From contig NZ_JAHOOZ010000001.1 in the NCBI RefSeq assembly GCF_019075875.1, positions 248,001 to 312,000 on the forward strand: a DNA stretch of 64,000 bases, given 5' to 3'. This DNA is from Novosphingobium sp. G106 (lineage in GTDB: Bacteria; Pseudomonadota; Alphaproteobacteria; Sphingomonadales; Sphingomonadaceae). A program made the translations under genes and the position numbers. A model generated the notes under the pieces. The model made no database searches and had not been told where the DNA came from. It saw only the letters and a list, made by a program, of their open reading frames with translations. Of this stretch, positions 8,660 to 17,837 are shown one piece after another. How positions within the stretch are numbered: position 1 is the stretch's first letter; each line of letters opens with the position of its first letter.

Positions 8660-9031
8660 ATATAGACTTCATCAACGAGGACCGCAATACGGCCGCTCGT
8701 TGTTCGTTAACGCCAGCGTGGACGATCGCGGGCTGTTGAAGGCGCCCACCCTCACGGTCGCGCGGCTGCGCGAGTAGGTGATCCGGTGCGGCGTTGATCT
8801 CGCGACTCATATGAGGGCGAACAGTTCGCCACCGGCCAGACAATTGCGACGGCGCTCGATAGCTCGCAGGAGGGCGGCGCTGGTTTCTCGCACTGCTTGC
8901 TCGGCCAGGCACTTTCACAGATGTGGAAAGGGTGAAGAAGGCGCATGGACGTCTGGATCTGCTATTTCATCGGCATCCAGATTTGTCGGCAATTGAAAGC
9001 TTCAAACCAAGCTTGCATCAATGCGGCATCC
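8660..9031. other. Intergenic stretch, nothing recognised
   Basis: About 370 bases between two leftward TetR genes. Short frames on both strands lack ribosome-binding sites and family motifs. Confidence 0.45.
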
Positions 9032-9676
9032 TCAGCGGGGTGAGGCGAAGAGGCGATCAATCGCATTCAACACGAACGCCTTGACACTGGCGGCTGAATT
9101 CCCGGGGCGGCGGGGCGCCAGATGCGCAAGAGCGATGCGGCCGTGAGCGAGCGAGATCAAGAGCAGGGTGGAAGATGCCTTGTCATCGCTTGGCAGACGC
9201 CCCCCCTCGGCGATGAACGCTTCAATGCTTTGGAGCACCTGGCGGTAAGCAGGGCGCAAGTGCCCCTGCATCTCGTCTTCTTCCTTCGCCCCGATCGGAT
9301 GCAACGCGAACAGCAGTTGATACCGGGACGGTCGCCCCATGGCATAATCAACGAACGCGCTGAACTGTCTCTTGAGCCGGGTTAGCGCATCCGCTGCTGG
9401 CGAGGTCGCTGCCGCCTCGCCCATCTCCTCGCCGACCTGTCGCCAGCATTCCCGCACAATTTCGGTCATCATCGTACGCACGTCGACGAAGTGCGGATAG
9501 ACCGATGGCGCCGCGACACCAGCCTCGCGCGCAACCAGGCGGAGGCTGAGCTGGCTTCCTGGAGCGCTGTCGAGAGCCCGCATGGCGGCCTGGATCAATT
9601 CCTCTCTAAGGCGGGATCCTTCCCCCTTCTGATTGCGCTGCCGCTTGGCTTCTGGTTGGATTTCCTGACTTGCCAT
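9032..9676 (-). CDS. TetR-family transcriptional regulator
   Basis: A 214-residue protein. The N-terminal HTH (REELIQAAMRALDSAPGSQLSLRLVAREAGVAAPSVYPHFVDVRTMM) is followed by a C-terminal helical domain of the WHG type with YQLLFALHPIG. In-frame starts are GTG 9679 and ATG 9676. It lies downstream of and codirectional with the MpaB/SnoaL genes, so it is the nearest candidate repressor of the 9753-18383 cluster, perhaps at the CTAAC/GTTAG site at 11637. That link is inferred from position. Confidence 0.85.
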   Translation of the reverse strand: MASQEIQPEAKRQRNQKGEGSRLREELIQAAMRALDSAPGSQLSLRLVAREAGVAAPSVYPHFVDVRTMMTEIVRECWRQVGEEMGEAAATSPAADALTRLKRQFSAFVDYAMGRPSRYQLLFALHPIGAKEEDEMQGHLRPAYRQVLQSIEAFIAEGGRLPSDDKASSTLLLISLAHGRIALAHLAPRRPGNSAASVKAFVLNAIDRLFASPR

Positions 9677-9752
9677 CACCGCTTCATTCCCTGTCGTTCA
9701 GGTCGAACGATTGTCTGTGTCCGAGCAAGGGCGTTACCGAAAAAACGGTTGG

Positions 9753-10646
9753 TTACTCGGCAGCGTCGCGAATTTCATCGTCGTCCAAATGTGTCCCGAC
9801 CCGGGCCAGTTCGTAACCTTCTGGATAAATCTGACGGACCATCTTCTCAAGCTCGTTGGGCGCCCCGTCGGGGACGGGGTCGCGCCGGCCGATGCGCTTC
9901 ATAATAGAATGGGCGACAGCGCGGATTGGCGCGGAAGGAATTGGCACGCCGCATGCGTCTGCGATCCTGGGGTCCAGGTGTGAAAACAGGAATGGTGCGA
10001 TCAGCGGGCGTAAGGGGGAGGGCAGCAATTGCCGAAACCAGGCGACGAAGGCGTCTGCCATTCGCCGGTTCTGCAGCTCGAAGCCCAATTGTGTGTCGAG
10101 GTACCTTTCGAAAAACGCGCGCATTTCGGGCACCGAACCTGGTAGCGGCTGAGGTGAGCCGAACGCCCTCGCCTGGTAGCTGTAAAAAATGCGCACGCCT
10201 TCGCGTTCGATTTCCGTAACCGGGCGCCACCCGAATTTTTCTGCAAGGTCGAGCGATCCTATCGTCTCTTCGATACCGACCGCGACGAAATCATCAGCAT
10301 GGATGTCATATCGGCTATGCATGTCGTTCACGCGCCGGGCAGCCTCGCGGCCTTTGGGCGTGCCAAACCCATGCTGCATCACCGCAGTCGACAGTAGTGT
10401 CGTATCCAAGATGCGCTTGGCAATGCGATGGTCGATCTCCCCCGTAGCGCCCAAAATGCGAGAAATCCGGGGCGCGGCAAAAGTGAACATGAAACCGTTG
10501 AAGGCCTTGAGCAGCATCACCGACTGAAAATCGGCGTAGAAGAGATTGGTGATCTCGAGGTAGTCCTTGGCGGGATCGAGCTGCTCGATACGCCGTAAGC
10601 GCGCATGGGGATCCGGCTGGCCGAGCCAGAGCGGCTTCTGCTTCAT
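9753..10646 (-). CDS. MpaB-family (DUF2236) oxygenase-like protein
   Basis: A 297-residue protein with the DUF2236/MpaB pattern: an early LFYADFQSVMLL helix, GFGTPKGREAARRVNDMHSRYDIHADDFVAVGIEETIGS in the centre, and an FFERYLD segment. The family includes the fungal MpaB oxygenase and the latex-clearing (Lcp) oxygenases, which use b-type haem. The His in NDMH is a candidate ligand by analogy. It sits 6 bp after a SnoaL-fold gene, in a leftward operon opposite a Rieske/SDR operon, which suggests an oxidative step on a polycyclic or terpenoid substrate. Confidence 0.72.
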   Translation of the reverse strand: MKQKPLWLGQPDPHARLRRIEQLDPAKDYLEITNLFYADFQSVMLLKAFNGFMFTFAAPRISRILGATGEIDHRIAKRILDTTLLSTAVMQHGFGTPKGREAARRVNDMHSRYDIHADDFVAVGIEETIGSLDLAEKFGWRPVTEIEREGVRIFYSYQARAFGSPQPLPGSVPEMRAFFERYLDTQLGFELQNRRMADAFVAWFRQLLPSPLRPLIAPFLFSHLDPRIADACGVPIPSAPIRAVAHSIMKRIGRRDPVPDGAPNELEKMVRQIYPEGYELARVGTHLDDDEIRDAAE

Positions 10647-10652
10647 CGATCG

Positions 10653-11099
10653 TTATTCCTGTTCGAGCGTCGGCGACATGCGCACATGGGTGCGCTTGAG
10701 CTGACGAGTGGTGAAAAGCCAGGTCCCATCGCGCTTCTCATAGGTCTCGTGATAGAAGCCGAAGCCGTGGATCAGGAGCTCCTTGGTCTCGGCGTCGAAG
10801 ATCATGTCTTCCATGCCCCAGATGCCCTTCGCCCGGGTCGGCGTCTCGAAAGTGATCTCGGGCGTGTGCGAGTGATGGACCGTGATGCGGTGATCGCCCA
10901 TCAGCTGGCTGACGTTGTCGATCATTTCCTGCGCGCTGCCCCAGCGCGGAAAACCTTCGTTGTGCGAGACGTGATCGGGCGCATGCAGCGCGAGGTACAG
11001 CGCCCAGTCCTTGGTGTCCGCCGCGCGGTCTCGCCGCGCCTTGAGCAGCTTGATGTCTTCGAGCGCGAGTAGCCGCTCGAGTTCGGTCATGCCTTCCAT
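10653..11099 (-). CDS. SnoaL-like (NTF2-fold) protein
   Basis: A 148-residue protein with the SnoaL/NTF2-like layout: LLALEDIKLLKARRDRAADTKDWALYLALHAPDH, then ITVHHSHTPEITF and a final strand GTWLFTTRQLKR. Members act as cyclases, isomerases or dehydratases, for example bile-acid 7-alpha-dehydratases. The residues ARRDRAADTKDW and HHSHTPEI are shared almost exactly with the neighbour at 11120, so the two arose by tandem duplication. The catalytic role in this cluster is not established. Confidence 0.8.
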   Translation of the reverse strand: MEGMTELERLLALEDIKLLKARRDRAADTKDWALYLALHAPDHVSHNEGFPRWGSAQEMIDNVSQLMGDHRITVHHSHTPEITFETPTRAKGIWGMEDMIFDAETKELLIHGFGFYHETYEKRDGTWLFTTRQLKRTHVRMSPTLEQE

Positions 11100-11119
11100 G
11101 TCTGCATCCTTTCCATTGG

Positions 11120-11593
11120 TCAGTTCGCCGCACCGTCGATCGGCGGAGGGAAGATCGCGCCTGGTGAACGCCAGGTGTGGTAATATTTCAGCCGCCGGCT
11201 GGTGAAGTGCCAGCGCCCGTCGCGCTTCTCATAGGTTTCGTGATAATGCCCGAAGGCTTGGAACCAATGCTCCTCGCCGCCCTGCTTCCATAGCGACAGG
11301 CCTTCCATCGCCCAGATGCCGTTCGCCTTGGTCGGCGATTCGAAGGTGATCTCAGGCGTGTGCGAGTGATGCAGCGTCGTCAGGTTCGCCATCGACGCCT
11401 TGACCGTCACCATCATCTCGGCGGCGGTCGCCGTGCCGCCGTAGTCGTCATTGTACGAATGGTGATCGGGCGCGTGCAGCGCCTCGTAGAGCGCCCAGTC
11501 CTTGGTGTCCGCGGCACGATCGCGGCGCGCCTTGAGCAAGCCGATTTCATCCAGCGCGGCGAGCCTCTCCAGGCCGGAGACGTGATCAGCCAT
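11120..11593 (-). CDS. SnoaL-like (NTF2-fold) protein, tandem paralogue
   Basis: About 157 residues from the ATG at 11593 (MADHVSGLERL), which follows GGAACGGA; an in-frame ATG at 11623 would add 10 residues. It has the NTF2-fold pattern and a near copy of the central strands of the protein at 10653, including KARRDRAADTKDWALY and LHHSHTPEITFESPTKA. It is the first gene of the leftward operon SnoaL-SnoaL-MpaB. Two related NTF2-fold proteins may form a heteromer or act on successive intermediates. Confidence 0.8.
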   Translation of the reverse strand: MADHVSGLERLAALDEIGLLKARRDRAADTKDWALYEALHAPDHHSYNDDYGGTATAAEMMVTVKASMANLTTLHHSHTPEITFESPTKANGIWAMEGLSLWKQGGEEHWFQAFGHYHETYEKRDGRWHFTSRRLKYYHTWRSPGAIFPPPIDGAAN

Positions 11594-11636
11594 AAATTCC
11601 GTTCCAGCTATCTTCAAAACCATCTTGACCCATTAC

Positions 11637-11650
11637 CTAACATACGTTAG
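11637..11650. promoter_or_regulatory. CTAAC-ATAC-GTTAG operator in a divergent promoter
   Basis: A perfect 5-bp-arm dyad, CTAACATACGTTAG, sits between the leftward SnoaL/MpaB operon and the rightward SDR/Rieske operon. It is well placed to control both. A TTGACC at 11625 could be a -35 for the rightward operon. Confidence 0.45.
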
Positions 11651-11703
11651 CTGACAAGTGAATAATGCATTACGTGGGACGTATTGTAGAGTTGGGGAAC
11701 GGA

Positions 11704-12486
11704 ATGACGGGACGGCTCGAAGGCAAGGTTGCCATCATCACCGGGGCGAGCTCGGGGTGCGGTCCCGTCATGGCCAGGCTCTTCGTCGAGCAGGGCGCGA
11801 AGGTGCTGCTGTCGGCACGGCGCGAGGAGCTCGTGCTCGAAGCGGCGAGGGCAGCTGGCGAAGGTGCAATTGGCCTGCGCTGCGACGTCACCGACGAAGC
11901 CGACGTTCACGCCATGGTCGACCGTGCCATGCAGGAGTTCGGACAGATCGACATCCTGCTCAACAATGCGGCTGCGCCCGGCCAGGATAAGTGGGTCTGG
12001 GAACAGACCGTCGAGAACTTCAACGACACGCTCGCGATCGATCTGACTGCGGCGATGATTTGCACCCGGGAGGTGCTCAACCGATCCATGCTCGAACGCA
12101 AGACGGGGTCGATCATCAACTTCTCGTCCACCGCCGGCTGGACCGGCATGGTGCGCAAGACGCACTACACCGCCGCCAAGGCGGCGCTGCGGGCGATGAC
12201 CAAGACGATCGCACTCGAAGTCGGCCAGTACGGCATCCGCTGCAACTGCCTGGTGCCCGGCAGCATCGAAACCGAGCTCTGGGTCAATTGGGGAAGGCGG
12301 ATGGCGGCGGAGCAGGGCAAGACCTACGAGGAATGGAAGGAGAAGACGCTGCAAGGCGTGCCGCTGCGCACGATCTCGCAGCCGATCGACGTCGCCAACC
12401 TGGCGCTGTTCCTCGCCAGTGAAGAGAGTCGCACGATCACCGGGCAGTCGATCAACTGCGATGCCGGCGGCTACATGGTCGGCTGA
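11704..12486 (+). CDS. Short-chain dehydrogenase/reductase (SDR)
   Basis: A 260-residue classical SDR starting MTGRLEGKVAIITG, preceded by GGGGAACGGA. It has the cofactor motif TGASSGCG, the NNAA motif, Ser in FSSTAGW, and catalytic Tyr155-x3-Lys159 (YTAAK). It oxidises an alcohol or reduces a ketone with NAD(P)H. An in-frame ATG at 11665 would add 13 residues that are not typical of SDRs. First gene of the rightward catabolic operon, divergent from SnoaL/MpaB. Confidence 0.88.
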   Translation: MTGRLEGKVAIITGASSGCGPVMARLFVEQGAKVLLSARREELVLEAARAAGEGAIGLRCDVTDEADVHAMVDRAMQEFGQIDILLNNAAAPGQDKWVWEQTVENFNDTLAIDLTAAMICTREVLNRSMLERKTGSIINFSSTAGWTGMVRKTHYTAAKAALRAMTKTIALEVGQYGIRCNCLVPGSIETELWVNWGRRMAAEQGKTYEEWKEKTLQGVPLRTISQPIDVANLALFLASEESRTITGQSINCDAGGYMVG

Positions 12487-12499
12487 GGGAGACGAGATA

Positions 12500-13009
12500 A
12501 TGGTATCGGCAAGGCTCTCGGTCGAAGAGCGGCTTCTTGCGCTCGAGGATCGCCAGGCGATCTACCAGGTGGTCTGCGGCTACGGCTATTCCGTCGACGG
12601 CTGCAACACGCAGTCGGTCGGCGATTTCTATGTCGAGGACGGCGTCTACGCGGTGGGCGACATGCCCGCATGGGTGGGGCGCGAATCTATCGCGAACATC
12701 ACTCGCGATCCGGGCCACCTCAAGCTCGTCGGTGCGGGCTGCGCACATATGTCGACGCTGCCCTTTGTCGTGATCGATGGCGAATACGCTGTCGCCACCT
12801 GCCACACGATGGTTCCCATGCATGGGGAGAAAGGCTTCTTCATCGGCCGGCTCAGCGCGTCGCGGATAGAGCTCGCGCGCCAGGACGATGGAGGCTGGAA
12901 GATCGTGCGCCGCCAGAACTACATGCTCGACGGAAGTCCCGACGGCCCTGCGCTGTTGGCGCGGCTAAAGGACGGCCCTGAAAACATGGGAAGGATTGCG
13001 CATGGCTGA
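12500..13009 (+). CDS. SnoaL-like (NTF2-fold) protein
   Basis: A 169-residue NTF2-fold protein beginning SVEERLLALEDRQAIYQVVCGYGYSVD and ending with the strand GWKIVRRQNYML. It is more diverged than the two leftward SnoaL proteins. It lies 14 bp after the SDR, and its last 8 bases overlap the Rieske gene start, so the three are co-translated. Many SnoaL proteins next to ring-hydroxylating oxygenases are annotated as small subunits, but dehydratase or isomerase roles are equally possible. The length matches a beta subunit of a Rieske dioxygenase. Confidence 0.78.
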   Translation: MVSARLSVEERLLALEDRQAIYQVVCGYGYSVDGCNTQSVGDFYVEDGVYAVGDMPAWVGRESIANITRDPGHLKLVGAGCAHMSTLPFVVIDGEYAVATCHTMVPMHGEKGFFIGRLSASRIELARQDDGGWKIVRRQNYMLDGSPDGPALLARLKDGPENMGRIAHG

Positions 13010-14384
13010 CACGATCGCAACGGCACTTGACCAGGTTCCGTACCGGATAACCAACCCAGAGTTGATCCCGACCAGGCGCTATTACGACGAGGCTTTCTTC
13101 CAGCTGGAGAAGGAGAGGCTCTGGCCGCACATGTGGCAGATGGCCTGCCGGCTCGAGGAGATTCCCGACGTCGGCGACTACACCGTCTACACCATCCTCG
13201 AGCATTCGGTGCTCATGCTGCACACCCAGAGCGGGGTGAAGGCGTTCAAGAACGCCTGCCGCCACCGCGGCGTGCGGCTCGCCCACGGTCCAGGCCATTG
13301 CGGAGCGGAAGGCCTCGTCTGCCCGTTTCACGGCTGGCGCTGGAACGCGGAGGGCGAGAACACTTTCGTCTTCGGTCGGCAGATCTTCTCCGAGGAACTG
13401 CTGGACCGCGCCGAGATCGACCTCGCCCCGGTCCGCGTTGAATTCTGGGCGGGCTGCGCCTTCATCAATTTCGATGACGACGCCCCCTCGCTGCGCGAGT
13501 TCCTCGGCCCAGTGGCGGATCGCATGGACGCGCGCCATGCCGACAAGCTCAAGATGGATTGGTGGTGCGGCACGATCCTGCCGACCAACTGGAAGTTGGC
13601 AATGGAAGCCTTCCAAGAAGGCTACCACACGATGCAGACGCATCCGCAGCTCTTCCACGTGTCGCCCAATGCCACCAAGTCCCTGGGCCGGCGCGCTGAT
13701 GGACAACCCGTCAACGAAGACCTCGACGCGCGGCAAACGATCGACATGAGCGTCGATTTCATGGCGAAGCTCAGCGAGGGCATGGACGGCATGGTCCACA
13801 AGACCGAAGTCGCCGTGCTCGAAAAGATGCGCGACATGGACGTACCCGAGGACCCCGCGATCGCCGGCCAGATGTTCTACGGCCGCGCCTATCAGGACGT
13901 CACCGAGGACGCCCGGGCCCGCGGCGCGCCGATCTTCGATCTGCTCCAGGTAGCGCAAAGCCAGGAATTCCATGCGGTGGAGTTCATGTTCCCGCACTAC
14001 TTCCTGCTGCCGATGCTCGGCGCAATGTCGTCGTACCGCATCCGTCCGCTGACCGCCGAGACCTGCCTGTTCGAGATCTGGTCGCTGGTTATCCGGCCCG
14101 AAGGCGAGCCTTACGAGACGCCCACCGAGCCGACGATGTTGCCCTACAATTCGCCGGACTTCCCCGAAATCCCGCGCCAGGACTATTATAACCTGCCGCT
14201 CCAGCAGCTCGGCTTGCACGACATCGAGCACATGCGCTTGTCGAAGACGAGTGAGGGCATGTTGAGTAACTATCAGCGGCTGATCGACGGCTACATTGCG
14301 CGCCTCGACCGCGAGCTGCTGACCAAGGCTGGCCAGCTCGTCAACAGCGGTTTCGAGGCGCCCGTTCTCGACATCGGATTCTGA
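13002..14384 (+). CDS. Rieske aromatic ring-hydroxylating oxygenase, alpha subunit
   Basis: A 460-residue oxygenase. Rieske [2Fe-2S] ligands are Cys86-x-His88 (CRHRGVRL) and Cys107-x2-His110 (CPFHGW). Mononuclear iron ligands lie in EGYHTMQTH (His209, His214), and a third carboxylate is expected further on. It activates O2 to hydroxylate or demethylate an aromatic or alicyclic ring and needs a ferredoxin and reductase, neither of which is in this window. The ATG at 13002 overlaps the SnoaL stop; a TTG at 12996 is an alternative. The NTF2-fold protein just upstream could be its beta subunit. Confidence 0.9.
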   Translation: MADTIATALDQVPYRITNPELIPTRRYYDEAFFQLEKERLWPHMWQMACRLEEIPDVGDYTVYTILEHSVLMLHTQSGVKAFKNACRHRGVRLAHGPGHCGAEGLVCPFHGWRWNAEGENTFVFGRQIFSEELLDRAEIDLAPVRVEFWAGCAFINFDDDAPSLREFLGPVADRMDARHADKLKMDWWCGTILPTNWKLAMEAFQEGYHTMQTHPQLFHVSPNATKSLGRRADGQPVNEDLDARQTIDMSVDFMAKLSEGMDGMVHKTEVAVLEKMRDMDVPEDPAIAGQMFYGRAYQDVTEDARARGAPIFDLLQVAQSQEFHAVEFMFPHYFLLPMLGAMSSYRIRPLTAETCLFEIWSLVIRPEGEPYETPTEPTMLPYNSPDFPEIPRQDYYNLPLQQLGLHDIEHMRLSKTSEGMLSNYQRLIDGYIARLDRELLTKAGQLVNSGFEAPVLDIGF

Positions 14385-14394
14385 GTACAATCAT

Positions 14395-15303
14395 ATGAAA
14401 TTCACCATGGCCATCCCGCTGGGCGATATCACTCCTGGCGAATACCAGACCCCGAAGGCGATCCGCGAGATGTCGGTCGCCTTGGAAACTGCAGGCATCG
14501 ACGCTTGCTACCTGACCGACCATCCGGCCCCCGATGCCGGCTGGCTACATGCAAATGGCCACGATGCGCTCGATCCGTTCGCCGCCTTTGCTTTCGTCGC
14601 CGCCGCCACGACGCGCCTGCAGATGCACACCAACATCGTCGTCATGGCCTACCGCAACCCCTTTCTGACCGCCAAGTCGGCCGCGACCGTACAGGTGCTG
14701 TCGGGTGGCCGCCTGATCCTGGGCGTCGGCGCGGGCTATCAGAAGGGGGAGTTCGAGGCGCTTGGTGTCGACTTCCACAAGCGTGGCAAGCTGTTCGACG
14801 AAGCGCTGGAAGTCATCCGTCAAGCCTGGGCTGGCGGGCCGGTCGAATATCGCGGCACTAATTTCTACGCGGCCGGCAACGAACCGCGGCCCGCCCCGCA
14901 TGCGCCGCCACCGATCTGGATTGGGGGCGGCAGTGACAAGGCCGTAGAGCGTGCCGCACGCTGGGGCGACGGCTGGAGCCCGTTCTACGCGGCGCCGACA
15001 ATGTCGCAGCTCAATCGTGACACCGGCATCCATACCGTTGACCAACTTGGCGAGAAAATCGACATGCTCCAGGTGCTGCGCCAGCAGTTGGGCAAGACCG
15101 CACCGTTCGATGTCGCCATCGGTCCCAAGGCGCGGCTGAACTATGGACAGCCGGGCGGCGCCGACAGGTTCCTCGATGAATTGCGCGGACTGGCGAACGT
15201 CGGCGTAACCTGGGCAATGGTGGAGCCGCCGCATCCCAGCCGGCAGGCCTACATTGAGCACGTCCAATGGTTTGGCGACGAAGTCGTCGCCAAGCTTCGA
15301 TAG
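14395..15303 (+). CDS. LLM-class (luciferase-like) flavin-dependent oxidoreductase
   Basis: A 302-residue TIM-barrel flavoenzyme of the bacterial-luciferase/F420 family: early IREMSVALETAGIDACYLTDHP, MHTNIVVMAYRNPF, the SGGRLILGVGAGYQKGEFEALGVDF signature, and PPIWIGGGSDKAVERAARWGDGW. It may be FMN- or F420-dependent; sequence alone does not decide. It begins 10 bp after the Rieske gene and is followed within 9 bp by an SDR, all in one operon. Confidence 0.87.
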   Translation: MKFTMAIPLGDITPGEYQTPKAIREMSVALETAGIDACYLTDHPAPDAGWLHANGHDALDPFAAFAFVAAATTRLQMHTNIVVMAYRNPFLTAKSAATVQVLSGGRLILGVGAGYQKGEFEALGVDFHKRGKLFDEALEVIRQAWAGGPVEYRGTNFYAAGNEPRPAPHAPPPIWIGGGSDKAVERAARWGDGWSPFYAAPTMSQLNRDTGIHTVDQLGEKIDMLQVLRQQLGKTAPFDVAIGPKARLNYGQPGGADRFLDELRGLANVGVTWAMVEPPHPSRQAYIEHVQWFGDEVVAKLR

Positions 15304-15311
15304 GCCCGGCG

Positions 15312-16112
15312 ATGATCGAACACATCTCGTCCGACCCTTACCGCTACGCCGGCAAGCATGTGGTGGTGACCGGCTGCGCGTCGGGCATCGGCCATGCCGC
15401 CGCGCGCCTCCTGATCGAGGCCGGCGCGGAAGTTCACGGCATCGACTGGCGCGAGCCAGACCTTGCGCTCGCGCACTTTTCGAAGGTCGATCTAAGGGAT
15501 CGGTCGGCAATCGACCAAGTCGCTCGCGCAATCTCCCGCCCGGTAGATGCGCTCCTCAATTGCGCTGGCCTCCCGCCGATGCATCCATGGGCGGACGTCA
15601 TGAAGGTAAACTTCATCGGCATGCGCCATCTGAGCGAAGCGATAGCAAGCACGATGCCGCCCGGCAGCGCCATCGTCACGGTTGGCTCCAACGGCGGCGC
15701 TGGCTGGCGTCAGCGGCTTGCGGAACTGCGCGACTTCATTGGGACCACCACTTTCGAAGATGCGGTCCGCTGGTGTGAAGCGCGCGAGGCGCCGCAGACT
15801 GCGGCTTACAATTTCGCGAAGGAAGCGATCGTGGTCTGGACCCTGACTTGGTCCGCCCAGACCATCGCCCGCGGGATCAGGCTGAATTGTACGAGTCCGG
15901 GAGCGGTGCAGACACCAATGTTGGCGGCGATCGAGGAGGTCACACCAGCAGGCCTGATCGACGCCGTCGCGCAGCCGATTGGCCGTCGGTCGACGCCAGA
16001 GGAACAAGCCGACGTCTTGCTCATGCTGAACAGTCAGCAAGCCTCCTATGTCAACGGTGTCGACCTTCCCGTCGATGGGGGATTCATCGCTGCGCGAACG
16101 GTCGCTGATTGA
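15312..16112 (+). CDS. SDR, 3-alpha-hydroxysteroid-dehydrogenase-like
   Basis: A 266-residue SDR with TGCASGIGHAAARLL, a short acidic strand GIDWRE (suggesting NAD), LLNCAGL, and a Tyr-x3-Lys active site in AYNFAKEA. It has the enlarged insertion before the active Tyr (GTTTFEDAVRWCEAREAPQTAAY) seen in Comamonas-type 3-alpha-hydroxysteroid dehydrogenases and coniferyl alcohol dehydrogenases. With the 3-ketosteroid-dehydrogenase-like flavoprotein next door this supports a steroid or steroid-like substrate. The ATG at 15312 follows GGCG. Confidence 0.83.
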   Translation: MIEHISSDPYRYAGKHVVVTGCASGIGHAAARLLIEAGAEVHGIDWREPDLALAHFSKVDLRDRSAIDQVARAISRPVDALLNCAGLPPMHPWADVMKVNFIGMRHLSEAIASTMPPGSAIVTVGSNGGAGWRQRLAELRDFIGTTTFEDAVRWCEAREAPQTAAYNFAKEAIVVWTLTWSAQTIARGIRLNCTSPGAVQTPMLAAIEEVTPAGLIDAVAQPIGRRSTPEEQADVLLMLNSQQASYVNGVDLPVDGGFIAARTVAD

Positions 16113-16150
16113 ACGCGGTTTCATCCGATCATCGCAGAGGTAATTGGGAT

Positions 16151-17824
16151 ATGGACGAGGAATTCGATTTTGTCGTGGTCGGTAGCGGCGGGGGCTCGAT
16201 GTGTGCAGCGCTTGTCCTGCGCGCAGCAGGCAAGTCTGTCATTGTGCTGGAAAAGACATCGCTACTCGGCGGCACGACCGCGCGTTCGGGCGGCGTCATG
16301 TGGATCCCGAATAACCGCTTCATGAAGCGTGACGGGGTCGAGGACAGCCTGGAGCAGGCCCGCACATATCTCGATGGCGTGGTCGGCGATCACAACGATA
16401 CGCCCGGCGCCACAGCTCAGCGCCGTGAAGCCTATTTGGTCGAAGCGCCTAAAATGGTCGATTTTCTGGTCGATCAGGGGATCAAGCTAGACCGCGTGTC
16501 CTATTGGCCGGATTATTACGATGATCGACCGGGCGGCTCTGAACAAGGCCGTACCGTTGTCGCCGAACTGTTCGACGTAAATGAACTCGGCGAATGGAAA
16601 GCCAGGCTGCGCCCCAATTTCATCTCGATGATGAGCACGCTCGACGAGATGCTCAAGCTGCGCTTCATCAAGCAATCGTGGAGTTCGAAGATAATCGCAG
16701 TGAGGATGGTGCTGCGAACCATCGCCGCGAAGCTGACGGGCAAGCATTATGTGACAGCGGGTGGGGCGCTTCAGGGCCGCATGTTGAAGGCTTCGCTGAA
16801 TGCTGGCGTGGAATTGCGTACAGACTCTCCGGTCGATGAGCTGATCGCGATGAACGGTGCTGTCAGGGGCGTCGTGACGTCGAAGGACGGCAAGCCATAC
16901 CGGATCGGGGCCCGGCTCGGCGTGCTCGTCAACGCCGGCGGTTTTTCGCGCAATCAATCGATGCGTGACCAGTATCAGCCCGGAACTCAGGCAGACTGGA
17001 GCCTCACCGCGGAAGGTGACACGGGCGAGATGATCCTCGAGATGATGCGTCACGGCGCCTCCATCGCCCAGATGGAGGAAATGGTCGGCAATCAGATCGC
17101 AATCCCGCCAGGCATGGAGAATGAAGCGGTCAAGCCGGTTGTCCAGGGCGTGACGGCTGCGCCCCATGCGATTCTCGTCGACCAGTCGGGCGTGCGCTAC
17201 ATGAACGAAGCGGGCTCCTACATGGCCTATTGCAAGGGCATGCTGGAACGGAACCGCACGGTTCCCGCCGTTCCCAGTTGGGCGATCATGGATGAACAGT
17301 TCATGCGCAGCTACATGCTCGCGGGCACTATGCCGGGATCGAAGAAGCCAGCCATTTGGTTCGAAAAAGGCTTCCTGAAAAAAGCCGATACAATCGAAGA
17401 CCTTGCCGCATTGATCCGCGTCGATCGGGCCTCGCTACGCACAACGGTCGATCGCTTCAACGGCTTCGTGGCGCGCGGCCGCGATGAGGATTTCCATCGG
17501 GGCGAGCGCGCCTACGATCGTTGGCTGGGTGATCGCTACCATGAGCAAAACGCGTCTCTGGGTTCAATCAACCGCGCCCCCTTCTATGCCATGAAAGTCA
17601 TGCCCGGGGATGTTGGCACTTACGGCGGCGTCGTCACGGATGCCAACGCCCGCGTGCTGCGCGAGGATGGCTCGGTGATCGAAGGCCTCTACGCGACCGG
17701 AATCTCAACCGCTTCAGTCATGGGCCGCTTCTACCCTGGCGCAGGCGCGAGTGTCGGGCCCTCCTTCGTCTGGGGCTACGTCGCTGCCAAGCACGCCGCG
17801 CAGTCCGGCGGCGAGACGGTTTAG
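16151..17824 (+). CDS. 3-ketosteroid delta-1-dehydrogenase-like FAD flavoprotein
   Basis: A 557-residue flavoprotein of the fumarate reductase/KstD group. It has FDFVVVGSGGGSMCAAL at the N-terminus, EKTSLLGGTTARSGGVMWIPNN, and a C-terminal FAD segment YGGVVTDANARVL ... GLYATGISTASVMGRFYPGAGASVGPSFVWGYVAAKHA. KstD enzymes introduce the 1,2-double bond in 3-keto-steroids and related cyclohexanones. The ATG at 16151 (MDEEFDF) is preferred to in-frame 16109. Substrate is unproven: many homologues act on non-steroidal 3-keto rings. Confidence 0.85.
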   Translation: MDEEFDFVVVGSGGGSMCAALVLRAAGKSVIVLEKTSLLGGTTARSGGVMWIPNNRFMKRDGVEDSLEQARTYLDGVVGDHNDTPGATAQRREAYLVEAPKMVDFLVDQGIKLDRVSYWPDYYDDRPGGSEQGRTVVAELFDVNELGEWKARLRPNFISMMSTLDEMLKLRFIKQSWSSKIIAVRMVLRTIAAKLTGKHYVTAGGALQGRMLKASLNAGVELRTDSPVDELIAMNGAVRGVVTSKDGKPYRIGARLGVLVNAGGFSRNQSMRDQYQPGTQADWSLTAEGDTGEMILEMMRHGASIAQMEEMVGNQIAIPPGMENEAVKPVVQGVTAAPHAILVDQSGVRYMNEAGSYMAYCKGMLERNRTVPAVPSWAIMDEQFMRSYMLAGTMPGSKKPAIWFEKGFLKKADTIEDLAALIRVDRASLRTTVDRFNGFVARGRDEDFHRGERAYDRWLGDRYHEQNASLGSINRAPFYAMKVMPGDVGTYGGVVTDANARVLREDGSVIEGLYATGISTASVMGRFYPGAGASVGPSFVWGYVAAKHAAQSGGETV

Positions 17825-17837
17825 ATGAAAGAAGGGT

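Noticed and set aside
12852..14390. Leftward 512-codon open frame opposite the Rieske gene
   Set aside because: It is an antisense shadow of a high-GC gene; composition is His/Arg-rich without family motifs, and the Rieske gene has all iron ligands.
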